In this document: piece by piece, positions 36,890 to 45,621 of the stretch
Layout: the number at the start of each line of letters is the position of its first letter
How positions within the stretch are numbered: position 1 is the first letter of the stretch
Assembly: GCA_021841025.1 (NCBI GenBank)
Contig: JAKBWA010000062.1
Coordinates: 1 to 64,000 of the forward strand
From: Bacillota bacterium
GTDB lineage: Bacteria > Bacillota > Sulfobacillia > Sulfobacillales > Sulfobacillaceae
Direction of reading: 5' to 3'
DNA: 64,000 bases
Notes under the pieces: model-generated
What the model was told of the DNA's origin: nothing
The model's database searches: none
What the model saw: only the letters and a program-made list of their open reading frames with translations
Program-made: the position numbers and the translations under genes

Positions 36890-38120
36890 AGGCAACCCAG
36901 TGAGCCGTAGCGAACAATGAAACAAAGAGAATGCCGAGCGGAAGAGCGAAAACAAAGTAGAGGCGCCGGCGCCAGGGCTTGTGATGAATGGCAAGCCCTA
37001 GCGCAATAAAGACCGGAAAGGCTTCCATGACTAACCGCGGTAAAGACATTAGAGCGTAACCGACGGCGGGATAGGAGAATGGAACCATGATGGCCAAAAG
37101 CTCGTAAACCCAGAGATATAGAGGAAGTCGCCATATGGAATAGACCAAAATGGCAATCAAAAAGAGAGCGAAAACCCAATTGTAAAAGTTACTGGTACCC
37201 AAGTGCGGCACACCCTGCGCAAAGAGATGCCCGAAACTCAGAGCCTGTTCCCAGGCTTTGAAAGCTTCTATGGTTGCGGACCACAATGTTGATCCGAACC
37301 AGGCGAAATGGCGTGCCCAGTTGCTTTGAGCGTGTTCGAAAACCAGGGGATCGCCAAATCGGATTAAGAGAAACGTCATATACACACCGAGTCCTAGAGG
37401 CGGCCAGAAGACATGCACCAAAGGGCGCCACCGGTGGTGTTCCTGGCGCCAAATAAGGAACAGTAAAGGAGCAGAGAGTAGAAGTCCATACATGCTAGCC
37501 ATAGTAGCCGCCATGGCCAAGGGCCCCGCCACTATGTACTGACGCGTTTTGGCAAAATACAGAGAGCCGATGGCTAACGCCATAAATAAGGGCTCTGAAT
37601 AGACTGCATTAACATAAAACGCTGTAGGAAAAAACGCGAGTACCAGAACCGTATCCCATGCTATACCAGGCCCAAACTCCAGACGGGTGAGATGAAACAA
37701 GAACCACAGGGTCAGCGCGAAGCAGAAAAGACTAATGACAACACCTGAGATCACTCCGCCGCCAAATAAATGGATGAGCCAAGGATAAAGGGGAAAGAAG
37801 GCGGTGGCCGTAGGGCGGTTTAAATATCCTTTGTTCGCAATAGATAAGTACCATAACCCATCCCAGTGAGACCACAGCCCAAAAACCACGTGATAAAGCA
37901 ACTGTCCTCCCGGAGGCAATATACCTGGTGGTGATTCTACCCAAGCGTGCGGTAAATAAATATAGGCCAATCCGCCTATTTCCATGAAAAAGGCTCGGGA
38001 AATCAAGAATAACCACAGCAAAGGTCGAAGTGTCGGCCACTTAAGGTATGGTGACAGGTGAATCAAGAGGGCTTTCCGCTCCACTCGGACGGCGGCATCA
38101 GTTACCGGGTCTTTGGCCAT
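36888..38120 (-). CDS. PIG-V-like membrane mannosyltransferase
   Basis: A 410-residue GT-C type glycosyltransferase with about ten membrane segments. H-W-D-G-L-W-Y-L-S-I-A near residue 88 and F-F-P-L-Y-P-W near 108 match the PIG-V/bacterial mannosyltransferase group, in which the Asp of the W-D pair is catalytic. The donor is probably a polyprenyl-phosphate sugar. ATG 38120 follows GAGGAGGACGC, inside the end of the LCP gene (23-base overlap), so the two are one operon for envelope glycopolymer synthesis. Confidence 0.85.
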   Translation of the reverse strand: MAKDPVTDAAVRVERKALLIHLSPYLKWPTLRPLLWLFLISRAFFMEIGGLAYIYLPHAWVESPPGILPPGGQLLYHVVFGLWSHWDGLWYLSIANKGYLNRPTATAFFPLYPWLIHLFGGGVISGVVISLFCFALTLWFLFHLTRLEFGPGIAWDTVLVLAFFPTAFYVNAVYSEPLFMALAIGSLYFAKTRQYIVAGPLAMAATMASMYGLLLSAPLLFLIWRQEHHRWRPLVHVFWPPLGLGVYMTFLLIRFGDPLVFEHAQSNWARHFAWFGSTLWSATIEAFKAWEQALSFGHLFAQGVPHLGTSNFYNWVFALFLIAILVYSIWRLPLYLWVYELLAIMVPFSYPAVGYALMSLPRLVMEAFPVFIALGLAIHHKPWRRRLYFVFALPLGILFVSLFATAHWVA

Positions 38121-38859
38121 GCGTCCTCCTCGCAGGATGTTGTAATTGTTTAATAGTGCCTAATTGCAAGGCGTCGCCCCGGATGTAATTGGCCAGAGAA
38201 AACACCTGGTAGGCAGTTAAGTTGGTCTTAGATGTTTTTGCCATCCCCAACAATTCGCCTGCAGCCAACGTATTCACTTCGGGCAACTTGTTTACGATTT
38301 CTGACAGCAGTACTACTTGAGCTTTAGGATTGGCGGCACCGTCAGGGTAACCGAATGTGCCAAGCATTGCCGAGGGCGTTAAGGTTTTGGGCCAATGGCC
38401 ATTGGCGTGGTAATATAATGCGTTCATGACTAACAGCAAATCCTTGGTTGTGAGATAAAAGTAATGATGAATTGGCACATGAATGGACTGCGAAATCATT
38501 TTGGTGGCTGTGGCAGGGCTGTCCTGGCTAACTTGTGTATACAAAGGCACAGACTTTCCATTGGGGCCCTTGATTTCAGCGCTTGCCGATATGGGCACAA
38601 CCGTGAGGAACTGGCTATTCGGTTTGACCACGGCGAGAAACCCAATAAACGCAGGATTGGCGTTCGTTCCGCGAATCCCTACGAGCACCTTAACAGGCTG
38701 TTTCTGGTTTATGGCGATAGTACTGACGCGAGAGTGGATTCTGGCATGCAGTGCCACGGAAAACACGACGAAAATAGCCCCTAAAATCGCCAGAACGCTA
38801 GTAAACCACCGCTGACGAGGTGTGAAGCCTATGGCCGTTTTCTCAGTCCGCGTTTGCAT
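38098..38859 (-). CDS. LytR-CpsA-Psr-like envelope protein
   Basis: A 253-residue protein with an N-terminal membrane anchor (about 18-40) and an extracellular domain with the LCP order: G-I-R-G-T-N near 68, V-V-P-I-S-A-S near 92, then H-H-Y-F-Y-L-T-T-K-D-L near 130. LCP proteins attach wall polymers to peptidoglycan. The conserved arginines of active LCP enzymes are not obvious, so it may be a divergent or non-catalytic member. ATG 38859 has only a weak GGGATG site. Confidence 0.72.
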   Translation of the reverse strand: MQTRTEKTAIGFTPRQRWFTSVLAILGAIFVVFSVALHARIHSRVSTIAINQKQPVKVLVGIRGTNANPAFIGFLAVVKPNSQFLTVVPISASAEIKGPNGKSVPLYTQVSQDSPATATKMISQSIHVPIHHYFYLTTKDLLLVMNALYYHANGHWPKTLTPSAMLGTFGYPDGAANPKAQVVLLSEIVNKLPEVNTLAAGELLGMAKTSKTNLTAYQVFSLANYIRGDALQLGTIKQLQHPARRTHGQRPGN

Positions 38860-39006
38860 CGGTCATCCCCAATCTGCATTATCGTCGGTCGTAACCCTAA
38901 TCGTCCAGGCGTACACAAGACTAAATTGTATCACGAATTTTGACCAAGTGTTGAGGATTGCGAGGTAAACAGTCTCTTTTTCCAGGATTCCCCATTATGG
39001 CCACCT

Positions 39007-39849
39007 TTATTCCTGGAGCCACGCCACATTACTGTTCCATTTGACGCCAGCCAATCGCGATGACGGAGGACACTTGGCACGATAAATGAATAGGGCGGGG
39101 GAGGGCAACGTGCGATGAGAAAGTACTTCGAGATTGGCAATGCCTTTGATAATAAATCCATCATAATCCCTGGGCCACAGGCGCGTGTCGTGAAAATCGA
39201 TGCGGCTGAAAGAAAAATTTTGTCCCAAGTTGAGAATTTCATCAGCTATGTGTTCCAGCTGCACCGAAGCAATATCATCTAAGGTGACGTCATTTAAAAA
39301 GGGTTGATGTCTGACGAGAATATGAATGTGCCGTCCTTTATGGCGCAAGCTTCTCATCAACTCCCGATCAAAGATGATTTCGCCTGCATTATCGGTGATG
39401 TATAAAATGGTGTTGCCTTCCGGAACTTGCTCCAGAAATCGTGCGGAGTCATCCCGCGCCATGCCCTCTGCAATAGCATCATCCAATTGCCGGGCAATGT
39501 GATCGGTGGGTGTGGCTAATCCTGCATCGATAACATTTCCGGCTGCCGCATATAAAATGCGTGCTGGGATGTTTTCTAAGGAAACGGGATGTTCGTGCCA
39601 GTAGCTTTCGGCGAGCTGGTTAAACAGCCGTTTATCTTCGGCATACGCGTCATAGACGCCAATGCTTTCGTTGGCGAGCTTGTACATCATATTTAGGGCG
39701 ATACCGGGGTTGTCTAAAGTGGGCCACTGTGCCCCTAAGACCGACATGACTTCTCCCTGAATGGCACGTTGGTCGGCAATCTTTTGGTGGTCTAACGTTC
39801 GCATAAGCTGCAACTGAACGCATGGAGCACATTCTGAAGAAATTTTCAT
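39007..39849 (-). CDS. DUF89/ARMT1-like damage-control phosphatase
   Basis: A 280-residue protein of the bacterial/archaeal DUF89 subfamily. The N-terminal C-x-x-C (S-E-C-A-P-C) near residue 6-9, D-N-A-G-E-I-I-F-D near 153 with the metal-binding Asp, and I-I-K-G-I-A-N near 240 are diagnostic. Family members are metal-dependent phosphatases thought to clear damaged sugar phosphates. GGAGGC sets ATG 39849; the frame is open from 39864 but without a site. It is monocistronic and divergent from the SRAP gene. Confidence 0.9.
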   Translation of the reverse strand: MKISSECAPCVQLQLMRTLDHQKIADQRAIQGEVMSVLGAQWPTLDNPGIALNMMYKLANESIGVYDAYAEDKRLFNQLAESYWHEHPVSLENIPARILYAAAGNVIDAGLATPTDHIARQLDDAIAEGMARDDSARFLEQVPEGNTILYITDNAGEIIFDRELMRSLRHKGRHIHILVRHQPFLNDVTLDDIASVQLEHIADEILNLGQNFSFSRIDFHDTRLWPRDYDGFIIKGIANLEVLSHRTLPSPALFIYRAKCPPSSRLAGVKWNSNVAWLQE

Positions 39850-40001
39850 CACTCGCCTCCGCATTCTGGGGATTTTAGATCATGTCGTGTAACATGGAGA
39901 GCAGGATATATTGTGACCATGCCTGATGACAGCGCTTCAACATTTGCATACAATTTCGATTTCATCTAATTTGTCATTTCACTATCAAGGATGAGTTTAG
40001 C

Positions 40002-40625
40002 ATGTGCGGACGATTTAGTGCTACTTTTACCTGGAACGACCTAAAGGCCTGGTGGCCTGTGCAAAACGACATGGCAGTGAATTATGCTCCTAGGTTCAAC
40101 ATCGCCCCCGGCCAGGAGATTGTCACCGTCGGTTTTAATGCTGAGGGGGCATGGAGTGCGGCATGGGTGCATTGGGGTTTTCCTCTTAATCACAAGCTAT
40201 TGATTAACGCCAGACGGGAAGGAATCGAGGGAAAGCCACTGTTTCGCCAAGCGTACCGCCATCAGCGTGCGATTGTTCCAGCCGATGGATTTTATGAGTG
40301 GAAAAAGCCCCAGCGTCAGCCTTTTCGCTTTACTATGGATCAGCCCTTTGCTATTGCCGCCATCCTGATGCCTGATGGCGAACGGAGGTGGCATGTTGTG
40401 CTTTTGACGACACAGGCCGATGAAGCCGTGGGCGCCGTTCATGACCGTATGCCTTGGATTTTGTCGCCAGACCAAGTGCCAAAATGGTTAAATCGCCAGG
40501 ACACCCAGTATGCACATCTCCCCGTTGCGCCGGTAACGTGGCGCGTTTACCCCGTGACGCGCCGTCTCAATGACGCAAAAAATGATGACCCCGACCTAAT
40601 TTTGCCTTTCCATGAGAAAATGTAA
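40002..40625 (+). CDS. SRAP-family DNA-protein crosslink protein (YedK/HMCES)
   Basis: Recognises abasic sites in single-stranded DNA and forms a protective thiazolidine crosslink through Cys2. The sequence starts M-C-G-R-F as required. I-N-A-R-R-E-G near 67, P-A-D-G-F-Y-E-W near 93 (active-site Glu) and V-H-D-R-M-P near 146 are all present. 207 residues is normal. AAGGATGAG precedes ATG 40002. The 3' end overlaps the convergent phosphatase gene by 30 bases. No LexA box was recognised upstream. Confidence 0.95.
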   Translation: MCGRFSATFTWNDLKAWWPVQNDMAVNYAPRFNIAPGQEIVTVGFNAEGAWSAAWVHWGFPLNHKLLINARREGIEGKPLFRQAYRHQRAIVPADGFYEWKKPQRQPFRFTMDQPFAIAAILMPDGERRWHVVLLTTQADEAVGAVHDRMPWILSPDQVPKWLNRQDTQYAHLPVAPVTWRVYPVTRRLNDAKNDDPDLILPFHEKM

Positions 40626-41072
40626 GAAATTGTCCAGGGCTTCATTCAAGAGCTGGTACACGTGCTCAAATCCTCCTGAATAAAAGGGGTCAGGCACATT
40701 TGGGTCAGAAGCCGAAGAGAATGTCAGCACCTTAAACACATTGCGGGCATCAGGCCTCAATTGGTGCACCTCGTCCCAGTTTTCCTGATCCATCACGAGA
40801 ATCCAGTCAAATTCAGAAATGTCTTCCGGGTGAAGTTGCCGAGCTCTGATCCCATCAAAGGCAATACCGCGGGCCCGCAAAACCTGTTGTGTTCCCTGGT
40901 GAGGTTCTTCACCAATATGCCAGCCTCCGGTTCCGGCCGAGTCCACTACAATTCGGCCGCTTAAACCCTCTTTGGCGACCTTGTTCCGGAATAATGCCTC
41001 AGCCATGGGAGAGCGGCAAATGTTACCGGTACAGACAAATAATACGCGAAGAGGCTGTTGGGAATTTGGCAC
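40596..41072 (-). CDS. Low-molecular-weight protein-tyrosine phosphatase
   Basis: A 158-residue phosphatase with the P-loop C-T-G-N-I-C-R-S (Cys14 nucleophile, Arg20) at the N-terminus and the general acid in P-D-P-F-Y-S-G-G-F near 130. In Firmicutes such enzymes act on arginine- or tyrosine-phosphorylated proteins; which applies here cannot be told. GTG 41072 follows AAAAGGA by about ten bases. It lies downstream of the cyclophilin gene with a large palindrome between. Confidence 0.93.
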   Translation of the reverse strand: MPNSQQPLRVLFVCTGNICRSPMAEALFRNKVAKEGLSGRIVVDSAGTGGWHIGEEPHQGTQQVLRARGIAFDGIRARQLHPEDISEFDWILVMDQENWDEVHQLRPDARNVFKVLTFSSASDPNVPDPFYSGGFEHVYQLLNEALDNFLHFLMERQN

Positions 41073-41106
41073 GTTAGAGTCATCCTTTTATCAAGAAGTA
41101 TCAAGA

Positions 41107-41146
41107 GATCATCACAGATCATATTCTAATATGATCTGTGATGATC
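41107..41146. repeat. Perfect 18-bp-stem palindrome
   Basis: Arms 41107-41124 and 41129-41146 are exact reverse complements around a four-base TCTA loop. It lies five bases after the cyclophilin stop codon and 34 bases before the phosphatase start, both on the minus strand. It lacks a T run, so it is not a classic terminator. It could be a processing/attenuation structure or a protein-binding palindrome. Confidence 0.85.
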
Positions 41147-41151
41147 CAAAC

Positions 41152-41817
41152 TTAGTTTCCACTCTCGGAAATTGTCACGGACGTGATGTAATAGGGATGA
41201 ATAGGCAGAGAATGCTCCTGGGTTTTGGGATTGGTTTTCACTGGTCCGTCGGCTATCTTCTGCACAACACGCCATCCATTGGTTACACGGCCTAATTCGG
41301 TATAAATTGGATTCTGATTCAAATTAATGCTGTCGGGGCCCGTGCACACAAAAAACTGGCTGCCATTGGTATTGGGGTTGCCGGAATTGGCCATTGCGAC
41401 GATCCCGGGCTGATAAGGAAATGTCGGGGTTTCCCCTTTCCACTCGTAGCCAGGACCTCCGTACCCATCATTCAACGGATCTCCCGTTTGAAACATAAAA
41501 GGCTTGATGACACGAAAAATTTCATCGCCATTAAAAAATTTGTGATCTGCCAGAAACACAAAATTGTTAACGGCGATGGGATCTTGTTTCGCAAACAGGG
41601 CAATATCAAAAATTCCCGCTGTTGTTTTCACTGTCGCGGTGTAAGTCTTAGTGGGATTGATAAGCATCTTAGGGGCATGGGACCATCTCAAATTGCGGCC
41701 ATTTTGCACAATAGGGGCACCTTTGGTTTTTTGCTGTCCACAACCGGCCGTAATCACAGACAGCGCCAAAACCATTACCGGCATTAGATTTCTCAATTTT
41801 GTTGTCAACCTGTCCAC
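41152..41817 (-). CDS. Cyclophilin-type peptidyl-prolyl isomerase, lipoprotein
   Basis: A secreted foldase anchored by lipid. Residues 1-26 form a lipoprotein signal peptide with lipobox I-T-A-G-C (Cys about 26). The cyclophilin domain follows, with F-R-V-I-K-P-F-M-F-Q-T-G-D-P near 102, G-I-V-A-M-A-N-S-G near 138 and N-G-S-Q-F-F-V near 151. GTG 41817 is five bases after AAGGG. It likely helps folding of proteins outside the membrane. Confidence 0.93.
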   Translation of the reverse strand: MDRLTTKLRNLMPVMVLALSVITAGCGQQKTKGAPIVQNGRNLRWSHAPKMLINPTKTYTATVKTTAGIFDIALFAKQDPIAVNNFVFLADHKFFNGDEIFRVIKPFMFQTGDPLNDGYGGPGYEWKGETPTFPYQPGIVAMANSGNPNTNGSQFFVCTGPDSINLNQNPIYTELGRVTNGWRVVQKIADGPVKTNPKTQEHSLPIHPYYITSVTISESGN

Positions 41818-41867
41818 CTCAACCCTTGGGGTTTTCGCCCGTCATTGTACCATGACAGGAGCAGTCT

Positions 41868-43040
41868 TTACAGAGATTTTATCAGAGGATGCTGTTTAAG
41901 ACTTAAGGTATGCACAATATAGGCCAGACTTAAAAAGGCCAGAGCACTCAAGGAGACTCCGGTCCATCGGAATTGCGCCCAGGCTTCACTGGCGATTCCT
42001 GACCCAATTGAGCCCCCGATAAAATAGGTGACCATATACACGGTATTAATGCGAGCTCTGGCATCTGGGCGCAGAGCATAAATGCGAGACTGATTCGAAA
42101 TCTGTCCCGCCTGAACGCCCAGGTCCAGCAAAATGATTCCGATAATCATCGCCCAAAGATGGCCAGATAAGGGCCACATCCATAACCAGGACAAAGTCAC
42201 CAGCACAATGGCTGCGCTCAAAGTTATTCTAGGGTCTCTTTTATCGGCCAGGCGCCCGACAATTGGGGCGATACTGGCACCGGCAATGCCCAGGAGTCCA
42301 AAAAATCCGATGACTGACGCCGTGTAATGGTAGGGGGCTGCGCTGAGCCTGAATGTCAATGTCGTCCAAAATGCGCTGAAGGTGGCAAATAGTGCGCCTC
42401 CCGTCAGTGATGCCTTAACGAGTTCGGGCTCGGACCGAATGATAGGGATCAATGAACGAATGAGTTGTGGATAGTTGTGGGACGAGTCCCGAGGCTTGGA
42501 TTGTGAAAACCAGGCGAATATCATCAGCGCAAAGAGAATCATAAGAATGCCGGCTAAGCGAAAGACGTTGCGCCATCCCAGTAAGTCTCCCGTCAGGCCG
42601 CTAATGGCGCGAGCGGCCAAAACCCCTATTAGCAAACCGCTCATGACCACCCCAACGACCCGTCCTCTTTGTGCGTCCGGGGCCAAATCAGCCGCCAGAG
42701 GAACAATGACTTGGGGCACGGAGGTGAAGGCGCCCAATATAAAGTTCGCACACAGAAATACCAAAAAATCCGTAGACGCGGCGACAAATTCTAAAGCCAC
42801 GGCTGTTGACAAAAATAAACCAATGACCAGTTTTTTGCGTTCCATCAGATCGGCCAGGGGAACAAACAGCAGAAGTCCCGTGGCGTAACCAATTTGAGTA
42901 AGCATCGTAACCATTCCCACGGAGCCGGGACTTACGTGAAAACTTTTGGCCATGAGTGTCAACAGTGGTTGATTATAATAAAGGTTGGCAACACTGGCAC
43001 CGGTCGCCGCCGCCATAAACAACACGCGGGCAGATCGCAT
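41868..43040 (-). CDS. MFS transporter (drug/metabolite efflux type)
   Basis: A 390-residue, 12-segment permease. The N-terminal N-L-Y-Y-N-Q-P-L-L and the loop 2-3 motif (P-L-A-D-L-M-E-R-K-K) point to the YnfM/DHA efflux group. ATG 43040 follows CAGGAGGACGCT. The substrate cannot be read. It is divergent from the quinone oxidoreductase gene with about 260 bases between that show no further gene. Confidence 0.9.
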   Translation of the reverse strand: MRSARVLFMAAATGASVANLYYNQPLLTLMAKSFHVSPGSVGMVTMLTQIGYATGLLLFVPLADLMERKKLVIGLFLSTAVALEFVAASTDFLVFLCANFILGAFTSVPQVIVPLAADLAPDAQRGRVVGVVMSGLLIGVLAARAISGLTGDLLGWRNVFRLAGILMILFALMIFAWFSQSKPRDSSHNYPQLIRSLIPIIRSEPELVKASLTGGALFATFSAFWTTLTFRLSAAPYHYTASVIGFFGLLGIAGASIAPIVGRLADKRDPRITLSAAIVLVTLSWLWMWPLSGHLWAMIIGIILLDLGVQAGQISNQSRIYALRPDARARINTVYMVTYFIGGSIGSGIASEAWAQFRWTGVSLSALAFLSLAYIVHTLSLKQHPLIKSL

Positions 43041-43304
43041 AGCGTCCTCCTGAATAAGTTTTTCAATTTGTGTCGGATATCCTGGTGTTCAAGGGTGTAT
43101 TTAGCTTGCCCGAACGTGCTGCTGCTCTTCCCGTGAACCGTTAGAGCATTAAAGATTCGGGCAATGATAAAAAGTTGCGTGTTCGCACAGGAAGTATAAC
43201 AATGGGCTGTGAAAACTGAAAGTCCTGGTCCATGGGGCTTGCGCTTGAACGGAATTGTTGTCCGGACCAACCGCAAGGACGGTTAAAGGAATGGGGGAGT
43301 TATT

Positions 43305-44297
43305 ATAAAAGCCGTGGTTTTGAGAGAATTTGGAGAACCGGATGTCTTACGGGTAGAGAACATTCCTAATCCCGACTGGGGGAGAGAAGATATCTTAATT
43401 CGCGTCGTCGCTGCCGGGGTTAACCGGGCCGATTTGTTAGAACGCATGGGGCTTTATCCCCCTCCTGGTCCCGCCCCTCTCTATCACATTCCTGGGTTGG
43501 AGTGTGCGGGAGTGGTGGATCAAGTGGGTAAAAACGTCACTCGCTTTCGTCCTGGCGATCGAGTCATGGCACTCTTAAACGGGGAGGCATATGCGCAGTA
43601 TGTGGCGTGTCCGCAAGACAATGCCTGGCTAATTCCGCCAGGGCTCGACGAGACACAAGCCGCAGGCATTCCCGAAGCCTTTATTACGGCATACGATGCA
43701 TTGGTAGACAAGGCGGGATTGAAAATGGGTCAGAGAGTCTTGATCCATGCCGGAGCCGGGGGCGTAGGATCCGCGGCAATTCAGCTGGCCCGCCAAATGG
43801 GACTCCGAGTTGCCACGACCGTAGGGTCTGTGGACAAAGCTCGCTACGTAAAAACAATTGGTGCGGAATTGGCTGTCAATTATCATGAACAGGACTTTGT
43901 CCAGGAAGTTCGAGCCTGGTCAGGCTCTCAAGGCGTCGACGCTGTATTGGATTTTGTGGGGAAAAGCTATTTGGCCCGCAATCTAGCCGTGTTACGGACC
44001 GGAGGGATTGCTGTGATTATCGGCACCCTCGGGGGAGCCCAAGGCGAAATCGATTTGGGCGAATTGTTAAAGAGACGTTTGACTATTCGTGGCACAGCTC
44101 TTCGATCGCGCCCCAGCTATGACAAAATGCACCTAATTCAGGAATTTCAGCAGGCCACGGCCTCATTTTTTGAGACGGGGCAGTTGCGGGCCGTCATAGA
44201 CCGGGTGTTTCCCCTCAGTGAAGCTCCCGAAGCCCACCGATATATGGCCAGCAACCAAAATATTGGAAAGATTATTCTCCAGGTATCGCAGGATTAG
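43305..44297 (+). CDS. NADPH:quinone oxidoreductase (MDR family), non-canonical start
   Basis: Medium-chain reductase of the zeta-crystallin/PIG3 type: N-terminal GroES-like domain, then a Rossmann domain with H-A-G-A-G-G-V-G-S-A-A near 147. The family opening M-K-A-V-V-L-R-E-F-G is encoded only if translation begins at ATA 43305 (or ATT 43302). The frame back to the TAA at 43284 has no ATG, GTG or TTG before GTG 43314, which would delete K-A-V. GGGGGAG at 43293-43299 is five bases before the ATA but 14 before the GTG. The 3' end overlaps the DHH gene by 26 bases. Confidence 0.85.
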   Translation: MKAVVLREFGEPDVLRVENIPNPDWGREDILIRVVAAGVNRADLLERMGLYPPPGPAPLYHIPGLECAGVVDQVGKNVTRFRPGDRVMALLNGEAYAQYVACPQDNAWLIPPGLDETQAAGIPEAFITAYDALVDKAGLKMGQRVLIHAGAGGVGSAAIQLARQMGLRVATTVGSVDKARYVKTIGAELAVNYHEQDFVQEVRAWSGSQGVDAVLDFVGKSYLARNLAVLRTGGIAVIIGTLGGAQGEIDLGELLKRRLTIRGTALRSRPSYDKMHLIQEFQQATASFFETGQLRAVIDRVFPLSEAPEAHRYMASNQNIGKIILQVSQD

Positions 44298-45159
44298 TCC
44301 GTAAGTACTCACTCACGTTCTCTAGAAGTGTTTGTGTGTGCGAAGAGTCATAGGGTCCGGGATAATCCATGCGCCCTCCGGCAGCGCGGGCGTGGCCGCC
44401 TCCATGAAACAAATGTTCCATCAAATGGGCAGCGTTAATGCGCTCGTCGCTGCGTGCGGACAGCCGGCCGTCTGGTTTGAGTAAAATGACCAGCGCATTG
44501 CCTTGATTTAGCAAATGGTGAGCGAGTTCATTAGTGGCTCCTTCATGGGTTAGGGGAATTGCGGTAACGGGTAAAGGTGTTGAGATTTTTATCGCGTGTG
44601 CCAATTGCTTCCGGATATAATGCTGTTCCTCGAAAATCAGATCGGCGAGTCTCTTCTGTTCGTCGGGTGTGTAAGGGGTCCATCCTTGCGCGAAACGTTC
44701 TTTATACCAGGAATATCCTAAAACTTGGAGTAAGCGGTTGAGATTTTGTCCCGCTTCCCGGCAAGATTTCCACAAGTCATAACGCTCTACGGTGTGAATT
44801 AAGCGATCCCACGCGGGCGTTGGGCTTATCCAGTTGTGGCGGCAAGCAAAGTCGTAGAACAAGTGGGAGCCGGACTGGCTCATGTCGACCAAGACATTGT
44901 CATAGTGACTGATGGCTAGTGCCGACTGGTGATGGTCCAGTACTTTTGTGATACGGGATCCCACAAGGGCGTATTGTTCCGCGGTAATCGAAACATCGGC
45001 TAAATACAGGTTGCCTTCTGGGGGGATTTGTTCGATTGCTTCGTAAACCCGATCGGGTTCAACGAAAATCGGTGTGAATCCTGATTGGTCTGTAATCAAG
45101 GCGGCTGTGGACCCGTCAAGACAATTCTTGTGTGTAATGAGCCATCCCCGGTTTGTCAT
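44272..45159 (-). CDS. DHH/DHHA1-family phosphoesterase
   Basis: A 295-residue predicted phosphohydrolase. It has H-K-N-C-L-D-G-S at the N-terminus (the D-x-D/D-G region), Y-L-A-D-V-S-I near 55, the D-H-H motif (V-L-D-H-H-Q-S) near 74, and the DHHA1 domain ending in G-G-G-H-A-R-A-A-G-G near 272. Members cleave nucleotides such as oligoribonucleotides or cyclic dinucleotides; this lineage has not been matched to a substrate here. AGGAGG sets ATG 45159. Confidence 0.9.
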   Translation of the reverse strand: MTNRGWLITHKNCLDGSTAALITDQSGFTPIFVEPDRVYEAIEQIPPEGNLYLADVSITAEQYALVGSRITKVLDHHQSALAISHYDNVLVDMSQSGSHLFYDFACRHNWISPTPAWDRLIHTVERYDLWKSCREAGQNLNRLLQVLGYSWYKERFAQGWTPYTPDEQKRLADLIFEEQHYIRKQLAHAIKISTPLPVTAIPLTHEGATNELAHHLLNQGNALVILLKPDGRLSARSDERINAAHLMEHLFHGGGHARAAGGRMDYPGPYDSSHTQTLLENVSEYLRTNPAIPGE

Positions 45160-45195
45160 GGCAAGCCTCCTCATAGGATAGTGGTGAAATTTCGG

Positions 45196-45495
45196 TTAAG
45201 GTCGTTTGGCTTCTACCACGTCGATTCTGTGAGCGTTTATGGTATGGCCTTTTATTGTGCCAGCTAATCGGACCATAGTCCCGGCTTGTAAGAGATCTAG
45301 CCGGGAAATCGTCGTTTTGTGGGTCAGTTCAATCGTATAAACAACGGGACGGTCATGATGAATTTGAGAATAGGCCAAGAGCCTTTGTGAGATTCTGCGG
45401 GTTTCGGATGGGGCAGTATGGTGAATCGAGGTGAGAAGGGTAGCGGTCATTAACATCGTGACCAGTTGTACGGATGATCCCTTCCGCACTACCAT
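45196..45495 (-). CDS. Small exported hypothetical protein
   Basis: A 99-residue protein with an N-terminal signal-like segment (basic R-K then V-T-M-L-M-T-A-T-L-L, about 5-25) and a small beta-rich domain (T-M-V-R-L-A-G-T-I-K-G-H-T-I-N-A-H-R-I-D-V-V) that could be an OB-like fold. AAGGAGG lies ten bases before ATG 45495. I do not recognise a family. It lies 20 bases upstream of the DHH gene's leader and is probably cotranscribed. Confidence 0.6.
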   Translation of the reverse strand: MVVRKGSSVQLVTMLMTATLLTSIHHTAPSETRRISQRLLAYSQIHHDRPVVYTIELTHKTTISRLDLLQAGTMVRLAGTIKGHTINAHRIDVVEAKRP

Positions 45496-45621
45496 CGCAT
45501 ATCGTCCTCCTTATAATCTTGGTGGATCGCCGATTGGGTTTTTGATGCTGATGTATTGATTAAGTTCGGGGGGGATGGCCGGAATTCCTGCTGCCAAGCT
45601 CAGTTATTTGTTTGCCCATGC

